Positions 1-3,755 of a DNA stretch of 5,125 bases are shown one piece after another (position 1 is the stretch's first letter; every line of letters begins with the position of its first letter). The stretch is taken from positions 1 to 5,125 of the forward strand of contig CAMMBX010000088.1 of assembly GCA_946494345.1 (NCBI GenBank). The letters run 5' to 3'. The position numbers and the translations under genes are program-made. The DNA is from an uncultured Mycoplasmatota bacterium. Lineage in GTDB: Bacteria; Bacillota_I; Bacilli_A; RF39; UBA660. The notes under the pieces were generated by a model that saw nothing but the letters and a program-made list of their open reading frames with translations, did not search any database and was not told the DNA's origin.

Positions 1-507
1 AATTCCATTGTAATAGGTACATTTTAATATCCAATAATATTTAGTATAACTATAGGAATCCCCATAATGACTATTCCATAAATTAGATTTATACTTTTTA
101 AAACTAGAAAGTATTCTATTCATATTATCAATAGTAATAGATTCATTTATCTTAACAGGTATCCAGTTAATCTTTAACGTATAATTAAGATTCTCTTTAT
201 CACTAAAATCAAAGATATACCTATAGTAATTATTATCAATATAAATAATCAAATTAATAACAGATATATCTACTGTGTACATAACTTTCCTAGATTGAAA
301 TCTTTTTCCACAATCTTTACAATAATGATTAGGTAAATGACTGATTAATTTCTCACCATCAAAATCATGCTTTTCAAAACCTTTTCTATAATTGATATTA
401 GTATCTAGTTCTACATAGTTCTTCTTTATCTTTTTCTCTTTTAAATAGCCATAAGAGATATTAAATGTATTTTTACTATTACAAAATGGACAAGTTACTT
501 TTCCCAT
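1..507 (-). CDS. Hypothetical protein with N-terminal zinc-ribbon-like CxxC pairs (3' end outside window)
   Basis: An open minus-strand frame of 169 codons starts at the ATG at 507 and runs off the left edge without a stop. GGAG at 513-516 lies 5 nt before the ATG, and no ATG, GTG or TTG occurs in frame between it and the TGA at 577-579, so this start is the only credible one. Residues 6-9 read CPFC and residues 63-66 read CKDC followed by GK, which is the spacing of a four-cysteine zinc ribbon with a long insert. The rest is rich in Tyr, Asn and Lys, with a hydrophobic beta-like stretch at about 78-100 and no transmembrane segment. I do not recognise the family. Metal binding is an inference from the cysteines, and the role is unknown. 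It points away from the permease remnant on its right and may have arrived with the rearrangement there. Confidence 0.7.
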   Translation of the reverse strand, partial: MGKVTCPFCNSKNTFNISYGYLKEKKIKKNYVELDTNINYRKGFEKHDFDGEKLISHLPNHYCKDCGKRFQSRKVMYTVDISVINLIIYIDNNYYRYIFDFSDKENLNYTLKINWIPVKINESITIDNMNRILSSFKKYKSNLWNSHYGDSYSYTKYYWILKCTYYNGI

Positions 508-560
508 GTTTACTCCATTTCTAGCAAGTTCTTTACTAAAATGCTTTTCGTTCTCCCTAT

Positions 561-758
561 ATGTGTTACATCGGTGTCATAATGGGTGAACTACTTGTAT
601 CAAAAAAAGGACTAGGATATCTAATAATGTATGGTACTCAAGTATTTAATATAGACCTTGTCATTGCTTCTGTTATTGTTCTAGGTGTCTTAGCTTTCTT
701 ATTCTATTATCTTATTTGTTTACTTGAGAAATTTATACAAAAGAAAACTGTTAACTGA
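561..758 (+). pseudogene. C-terminal remnant of an ABC transporter permease (SsuC/TauC/ThiX-like, BPD_transp_1)
   Basis: The frame encodes about 65 residues matching the last fifth to quarter of permeases of the nitrate/sulfonate/taurine or pyrimidine-precursor uptake type. The run GVIMGELLVSKKGLGYLI (residues 5-22) followed by YGTQVF and a final hydrophobic helix (about 32-55, ending LLEKF) is the familiar C-terminus of this family. Intact members have roughly 250 residues with five or six helices and a cytoplasmic EAA loop that contacts the ATPase. Here everything before the last loop and helix is missing. The frame is closed by a TAA at 537-539, family similarity begins only around 566, and no ribosome binding site precedes the first ATG. 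The native stop and a strong terminator survive. It is most likely a dead fragment left by deletion or insertion. Translation of a 65-residue membrane peptide cannot be excluded. Substrate cannot be assigned. Confidence 0.8.
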
Positions 759-774
759 GTAGTTAGCGGTTTTT
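744..774 (+). terminator. Intrinsic terminator of the permease remnant
   Basis: Bases 744-756 pair with 761-773 (13 bp, two of them G-U) around the 4-base loop GAGT, with a T run at 770-774. The permease stop codon TGA (756-758) sits at the top of the stem and in the loop. In the opposite direction the two G-U pairs become A-C mismatches, though a stem of about ten pairs remains and is followed by CTTTT. It may therefore also stop the minus-strand operon that ends at 800, less efficiently. Confidence 0.8.
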
Positions 775-799
775 GATATTATTTTATCTCAATGATTAA

Positions 800-1144
800 T
801 TATTTCATCATTTCCCAACTTTTAAAATATATGCATTCTAAATTATAGTTGAATTTAATTTCATATATCCCATCAAATTCTTGGCTATTTTGTTTCAGAT
901 CCCATTCTGCTATAACAGTATCTCCATCTATTGCTAATAATTTAATATCAATACTTTCTATATTTTCATCTTTTATATGTTGCCATTCTTGGTTAATTTC
1001 TTGAATAGTTGTATATGGTTTCATAAATGGAGTTTCTTGATAAAAGGTTGTTTTAGTAAATAATGATACTGCACCTTTTATATCTTTGTTAATCCAATAA
1101 TTTTTTAACTTATTTAACCACTTTTCTGCATATTCTCTATTCAT
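800..1144 (-). CDS. NTF2-like / SnoaL-like small protein
   Basis: A 114-residue soluble protein with the layout of a small NTF2-like (SnoaL) fold. N-terminal helices (about 4-16 and 22-29, with GAVSLFT) are followed by the segment FYQETPFM (34-41), a helix at about 46-58, then paired beta strands such as IKLLAID, DTVIAEWDL (75-83), GIYEIKF and a last strand IYFKSWE (105-111). Such proteins form a cone-shaped pocket and are either small-molecule enzymes or binding proteins. No catalytic residue can be named, so function is unassigned. AAGGAG at 1155-1160 lies 10 nt before the ATG. It is the last gene of the minus-strand operon, 50 bp after the cysteine-cluster gene, with no convincing promoter in that gap. 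The permease terminator at 744-774 faces its end. Confidence 0.8.
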   Translation of the reverse strand: MNREYAEKWLNKLKNYWINKDIKGAVSLFTKTTFYQETPFMKPYTTIQEINQEWQHIKDENIESIDIKLLAIDGDTVIAEWDLKQNSQEFDGIYEIKFNYNLECIYFKSWEMMK

Positions 1145-1194
1145 ATTATTTAATCTCCTTTTTCAAAGTTTTATTTTTTAAATTGTATATACTT

Positions 1195-1689
1195 TCACCT
1201 AAAATTATATTCTTTCTTTAGCTCTTCTAATATTTCATAGACAACAGGACAGATGCTAGCATTACCAATAATACTATACATACTATATAATCTATCTTCT
1301 TTATCAGTAAATGGATAATCTTTACAAGACTTTGGTAAGCACTTTTTCACTTTACAATTATTATTGTTTAAAAACTGACAAGATTTAGTCTTAAATTTAT
1401 ATCTACTATCATCATCTTCTTCTAAATATTTCTTTTTAAATTTCTCTTTATCAATATGTAAAGTCTTAGTAATAGCATCTAATTCATCTTCTGTAATAAC
1501 TGTTCCTAATTCTCTACAACAATTCCTACATTTTGAACAGTCATATATTTTAAAATATTTATTATGTAATTCTTTAAACTGCCTATCTAATTTATCAGGG
1601 TCAGCATTCATCTTTAGAAATTGCCTAAATCTTAAATTTTCTTCTTCTTTTAAATTTCCTAATCTTTTAATATCTTTTACCTCAATCAT
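1195..1689 (-). CDS. YkgJ-family cysteine cluster protein (CxxCxxCC, UPF0153-like)
   Basis: The 164-residue product has the family hallmark CSKCRNCC at 51-58, then C104, C112, C117, C122 in CLPKSCKDYPF, and C147 in ICPVVYEILEEL near the end. In YkgJ/FliB-like proteins the conserved cysteines are thought to hold zinc or an iron-sulfur cluster. FliB relatives methylate lysines in flagellin, but most members have no known activity. The usual Arg-Pro before SC is Leu-Pro here, and C117 is an extra cysteine beside the canonical eight. AAGGAG at 1695-1700 lies 5 nt before the ATG and immediately follows the stop of the antitoxin-peptidase gene, 13 bp away, so the two are almost certainly co-transcribed. 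The charged N-terminus (1-45) looks helical. Family assignment is firm. Metal binding is inferred and the biochemical role unknown. Confidence 0.9.
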   Translation of the reverse strand: MIEVKDIKRLGNLKEEENLRFRQFLKMNADPDKLDRQFKELHNKYFKIYDCSKCRNCCRELGTVITEDELDAITKTLHIDKEKFKKKYLEEDDDSRYKFKTKSCQFLNNNNCKVKKCLPKSCKDYPFTDKEDRLYSMYSIIGNASICPVVYEILEELKKEYNFR

Positions 1690-1702
1690 AACTACTCCTT
1701 CT

Positions 1703-2770
1703 TTACAACCTTGTAATTAAATTATTAAAATCACTCCAGCCAACTATACCGTCTTTTTGTAGTCTTCCTATTACTATACCAGTATTAACGTTATTTGCTT
1801 TGGCAAAGTCTTTTATTTGTTTTTCTGTATATCTATTATTTTTTATAAAATTATTATACTCAGTATCTTTTATTAAAATATTCTTTGCATAATTATCAGC
1901 TTCTAGTTCTATTTCTGTTTTATCTATATTATCATCATCTATAAATATTTCTTTTTTACTATGTTTTATAAGGTGAGCTATTTCGTGGAATAAGGTAAAC
2001 CATAATATATCATCTCTTTTCCCTCTATCACTAATCATTATAATAGCTTTATCACAACTGATTTTATAAGAAACTCCATTAATATAAGTATGAGGTAGGT
2101 GAGGTTCATAAACTAGGGAAACACCACAACTTCTAAGAATTTCTTTTATATTAGGTAAGCTTTCTAAAAATGAGATGTTAGCTAGTAATCTTATTTCTTT
2201 TACCTTTTCTTTTAATAGTTCAGTATTAAATTTTGGATATTTATCTTTATTAGATTCTATTTCTCCATATCTTAAAAAGCAGTATAGTGACTCTAAAGAA
2301 AAGTTTTCATTATCTTTTTTTCTAAAAGCTAATTTCTTTTTTAATTCTGTATCAAATGACAATGAGGCTACTCCAAAGAATTTTCTTAGGTTTATTACTT
2401 TTTCGATAGGGTCTTTTGTCTTTTCTATATAATCCCAATTTCTTTTAGACATTTCTAAGTATGGAATATTGCTTAAATATTTTTCATCTTCTATTATAGA
2501 ATCAATATCCTTTTTTCTTTCTAATGATTCTCTATAATCACTTTCTAAGTTGTTCCAAAAGCTTGCTCTTATATTAAAGACATATTCTAATTTTAATGCT
2601 GTAGCTGGTGTTATAGGAGCTTTACCTTTAATTATTTCATTAATTGTTTTTTTTGTTATACCCGTTTTATTAGCAAGGTCTAATTGTGTCATACAATTTG
2701 TTTCTAATAATTCTAAAAGTGTTTCTCCTGGTGCTATTACATATTCTTCAAACTTTTTTAGATTACTCAT
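1703..2770 (-). CDS. higA: HigA-type antitoxin fused to ImmA/IrrE (COG2856) zinc peptidase
   Basis: The 355-residue product has two parts. Residues 1-85 form a HigA-like XRE DNA-binding domain: PGETLLELL (14-22), helix-turn-helix at about 28-50 (TQLDLANKTG then TKKTINEIIKGK), and the HigA signature ITPATALKLEYVF...FWNNL (53-75). Residues from about 200 are an ImmA/IrrE-like metallopeptidase with the zinc motif HEIAH (262-266) and the downstream glutamate E290 in ELEADNYA as likely third ligand, so the active site looks intact. The C-terminal segment ending RLQKDGIVGW is also typical of this family. Related peptidases cleave phage or stress repressors. Here the target is unknown, and the fusion may process itself or respond to a signal. 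The start overlaps the toxin gene by 8 bp and has a strong GGAGGTG at 2781-2787. It probably represses the operon through the palindromes at 3116-3134 and 3173-3191. Confidence 0.9.
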   Translation of the reverse strand: MSNLKKFEEYVIAPGETLLELLETNCMTQLDLANKTGITKKTINEIIKGKAPITPATALKLEYVFNIRASFWNNLESDYRESLERKKDIDSIIEDEKYLSNIPYLEMSKRNWDYIEKTKDPIEKVINLRKFFGVASLSFDTELKKKLAFRKKDNENFSLESLYCFLRYGEIESNKDKYPKFNTELLKEKVKEIRLLANISFLESLPNIKEILRSCGVSLVYEPHLPHTYINGVSYKISCDKAIIMISDRGKRDDILWFTLFHEIAHLIKHSKKEIFIDDDNIDKTEIELEADNYAKNILIKDTEYNNFIKNNRYTEKQIKDFAKANNVNTGIVIGRLQKDGIVGWSDFNNLITRL

Positions 2771-3095
2771 AATGCTTGTTCACCTCCAATATCTCTATAT
2801 CTTTTATATTTCTTAAATCTTCTATTATTATATTATTATCTTTATTTTTAAATATTAGTCTGTATTGATTTGTTATGTTAATTGCAAAATTATCTTTTAA
2901 ATCTCCTTTAAGTTTATGTCTTCTATATGGTAAGCAAGTAGGGACATCGTTTAAATTGTCAAAAGCTTTAAGCTCTTTTATTCTTAATGGCAATTTCTTT
3001 GCAACTTCTACACCATATTTTTTTACTAATTCTTTATTATATTCAGGATTTTCACATAATTTTTGTAGTTTATTTGTCTTGTATGTTAATTGCAC
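2763..3095 (-). CDS. higB: HigB-like toxin, RelE/ParE superfamily
   Basis: The 110-residue protein fits HigB/RelE-type ribosome-dependent mRNA endonucleases. The N-terminal half is helical and basic (KYGVEVAKKLPLRIKEL, 27-43). The C-terminal half carries the sheet signature RRHKLKGDLKDNFAI (58-72), NQYRLIF (76-82) and the family end LEVNKHYE (103-110). Candidate active-site residues are R58, H60, K61, R79 and H108, by family position. It is the first gene of the operon and ends 8 bp inside the antitoxin gene, the toxin-first order of higBA loci. The start is GTG with a modest site (AAAGGTAGG, 3101-3109), weaker than the antitoxin's GGAGGTG, which would favour antitoxin excess. No internal ATG offers another start. 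The distinction between HigB and other RelE relatives rests mainly on the HigA-type partner. Confidence 0.88.
   Translation of the reverse strand: MQLTYKTNKLQKLCENPEYNKELVKKYGVEVAKKLPLRIKELKAFDNLNDVPTCLPYRRHKLKGDLKDNFAINITNQYRLIFKNKDNNIIIEDLRNIKDIEILEVNKHYE
2781..2787 (-). promoter_or_regulatory. Strong ribosome binding site of the antitoxin-peptidase gene, inside the toxin gene
   Basis: The minus strand reads GGAGGTG, 10 nt before the ATG at 2770, within the last codons of the toxin gene. It matches the anti-Shine-Dalgarno better than the toxin's site and is paired with an ATG rather than a GTG, which supports 2770 as the real antitoxin start. Confidence 0.75.
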
Positions 3096-3115
3096 TAGAA
3101 CCTACCTTTACTTAG

Positions 3116-3134
3116 ATTAACCTATTTGGTTAAT
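3116..3134. promoter_or_regulatory. Palindromic operator O1 of the toxin-antitoxin operon
   Basis: ATTAAC (3116-3121) and GTTAAT (3129-3134) form an inverted repeat with a 7-base spacer. The arms extend one further base pair inward (C3122/G3128), giving a perfect 7-bp dyad. It lies just downstream of the -10 box and covers the expected transcription start, a position that would block RNA polymerase. The same half-sites and spacing recur at 3173-3191. Binding by the HigA-type domain is inferred. Confidence 0.65.
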
Positions 3135-3137
3135 TAG

Positions 3138-3166
3138 ATTATATATAAATTAAATAAGTATGTCAA
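3138..3166 (-). promoter_or_regulatory. Consensus promoter of the toxin-antitoxin operon
   Basis: On the minus strand a -35 TTGACA (3166-3161) and a -10 TATAAT (3143-3138) are separated by exactly 17 bp, a perfect match to the vegetative sigma consensus. Transcription would begin near 3131 and give a leader of about 35 nt before the GTG at 3095. It sits between two identical-type palindromes, as expected for a strong promoter held down by autorepression. Confidence 0.85.
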
Positions 3167-3172
3167 TAAAAA

Positions 3173-3191
3173 ATTAACGAAATTAGTTAAT
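3173..3191. promoter_or_regulatory. Palindromic operator O2 of the toxin-antitoxin operon
   Basis: ATTAAC (3173-3178) and GTTAAT (3186-3191) with a 7-base spacer repeat the half-sites and geometry of the site at 3116-3134. This copy lies 6 bp upstream of the -35 box. The centres of the two sites are 57 bp apart. The inner base pair that extends O1 is not conserved here, so O2 may be the weaker site. Confidence 0.55.
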
Positions 3192-3241
3192 TAAATTAAT
3201 CGTTATTAAATGTTTTTTTGTTTCCTATTATAGCATAAATT

Positions 3242-3273
3242 AAAAGAATCAGAATAATTAATTTACTCTGATT
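3242..3273 (-). terminator. Intrinsic terminator of the MerR regulator gene
   Basis: On the minus strand bases 3273-3263 pair with 3257-3247 (11 bp, one G-U) around a 5-base loop, and the stem is followed by CTTTT and then AATTT. The stem begins inside the TAA stop codon of the regulator gene (3274-3272). The stem is AT-rich and the T tract short, so some read-through toward the toxin-antitoxin operon is possible. Confidence 0.65.
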
Positions 3274-3637
3274 ATAAATATTCATCTAATTTATTTGTTT
3301 TATAAAGTTCTATTTTATATTTAAGTTTATCTAAAGCTTCTGTCATTGTTCTGATCTTTTCTTCAAGCTTATCTTGTTCTTCCTCTAATAGATGTTGACG
3401 TTCTAGTTTAGTACTTTCTCCTTCATCATATAAATCAACATATTTCTTTAATACTTCTATAGAAATACCAGCACTACGCATACATTTAATAAATTCTATT
3501 CTTTTTAAATCTTCTTCACTATAATCTCTTATACCACTACTGTTTTTCTTAACTGGTCCTACTAGCCCTACTTTCTCATAATATCTTAATGTATCATTAG
3601 TCATATCAAATTTTTCTGCTACTTCTTTTATTGTCAT
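3272..3637 (-). CDS. MerR-family regulator, AdhR/NmlR-like, with conserved Cys52
   Basis: From the ATG at 3637 the product has 121 residues, the usual length of short MerR regulators. A winged helix-turn-helix starts at residue 1 (IKEVAEKFDMTNDTLRYYEK, 3-22), followed by the wing with SGIRDYSEEDL (34-44), then FIKCMRSAGISIE (49-61) and a dimerising coiled coil (about 78-112). The pattern closely resembles Bacillus subtilis AdhR, whose Cys52 senses aldehydes by alkylation. C52 is present here and is the only cysteine. A longer frame reaches an ATG at 3706, but its 23 extra residues are unlike the family and overlap the gene's own promoter. The ATG at 3637 has AAGGGAAG 7 nt upstream. It is divergent from the GH3 hydrolase gene and probably controls itself, and possibly that gene. 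The real inducer is unknown. Confidence 0.9.
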   Translation of the reverse strand: MTIKEVAEKFDMTNDTLRYYEKVGLVGPVKKNSSGIRDYSEEDLKRIEFIKCMRSAGISIEVLKKYVDLYDEGESTKLERQHLLEEEQDKLEEKIRTMTEALDKLKYKIELYKTNKLDEYL

Positions 3638-3644
3638 TATATTA

Positions 3645-3652
3645 CTTCCCTT
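3645..3652 (-). promoter_or_regulatory. Ribosome binding site that fixes the MerR start at 3637
   Basis: The minus strand reads AAGGGAAG, 7 nt before the ATG at 3637. It lies downstream of the promoter at 3690-3660, whereas the alternative ATG at 3706 would lie upstream of the -35 box and so outside the transcript. Confidence 0.75.
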
Positions 3653-3659
3653 CGTAGTT

Positions 3660-3690
3660 ATATTATCACTTAGAGTAAGGTTTAAGTCAA
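3660..3690 (-). promoter_or_regulatory. MerR-type autoregulated promoter with AdhR-like operator
   Basis: The minus strand has a -35 TTGACT (3690-3685). Two -10 readings are possible: TAATAT (3665-3660) with a 19-bp spacer, the hallmark of MerR-controlled promoters, or GATAAT (3667-3662) with a 17-bp spacer, an ordinary promoter. Between them lies the imperfect dyad CTTAAAC-N4-CTCTAAG (3686-3669). As I recall it, the AdhR site in Bacillus is CTTAAAG-N4-CTTTAAG, which this matches at all but two positions. The outer arms ACTTA/TAAGT are perfect. Confidence 0.75.
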
Positions 3691-3699
3691 TATTTATTT

Positions 3700-3731
3700 T
3701 TGACATAATAACATTGTTCTTTCTATATAAT
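3700..3731 (+). promoter_or_regulatory. Promoter of the GH3 hydrolase gene, long spacer
   Basis: A perfect -35 TTGACA (3700-3705) precedes TATATAAT. The -10 is either TATATA (3724-3729, 18-bp spacer) or TATAAT (3726-3731, 20-bp spacer). A 9-bp palindrome AACATTGTT (3710-3718) sits inside the spacer. The -35 box is 9 bp from the divergent -35 of the regulator. An extended spacer is compatible with MerR-type activation, but this palindrome does not resemble the regulator's own operator. Confidence 0.6.
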
Positions 3732-3755
3732 AATATTGATAATGAGGTGATTACT

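Noticed and set aside
580..620. Possible minus-strand promoter for the CxxC protein gene (TTGATA, 16-bp spacer, TATGAC)
   Set aside because: The -10 match is poor and it lies within former permease coding sequence. Too weak to annotate.
1145..1194. Possible separate promoter for the NTF2-like gene in the 50-bp gap
   Set aside because: Only TATACA-like AT-rich stretches are present, with no -35 partner at a usable distance, so co-transcription is the simpler reading.
2175..2432. Plus-strand open frame of 85 codons inside the antitoxin-peptidase gene
   Set aside because: It lies opposite a well-supported gene, has a low-complexity Phe/Ser-rich product typical of antisense frames in AT-rich DNA, and has no recognisable domain.
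2550..2816. Plus-strand open frame of 88 codons with hydrophobic stretches
   Set aside because: It is antisense to the HigA domain and the toxin end. The hydrophobicity comes from reading codons for charged residues on the wrong strand.
2875..3120. Plus-strand open frame of 81 codons opposite the toxin gene
   Set aside because: It is a shadow of the toxin gene, without family resemblance or ribosome binding site.
3211..3220. Run of seven T at 3213-3219 as a plus-strand terminator
   Set aside because: No GC-containing stem precedes it and no plus-strand gene ends nearby. It is AT-rich intergenic DNA upstream of the toxin-antitoxin operators.
3638..3706. N-terminal extension of the MerR regulator from the ATG at 3706
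   Set aside because: The 23 residues are unlike MerR proteins, the start has no ribosome binding site, and the region holds the regulator's own -35, operator and -10.
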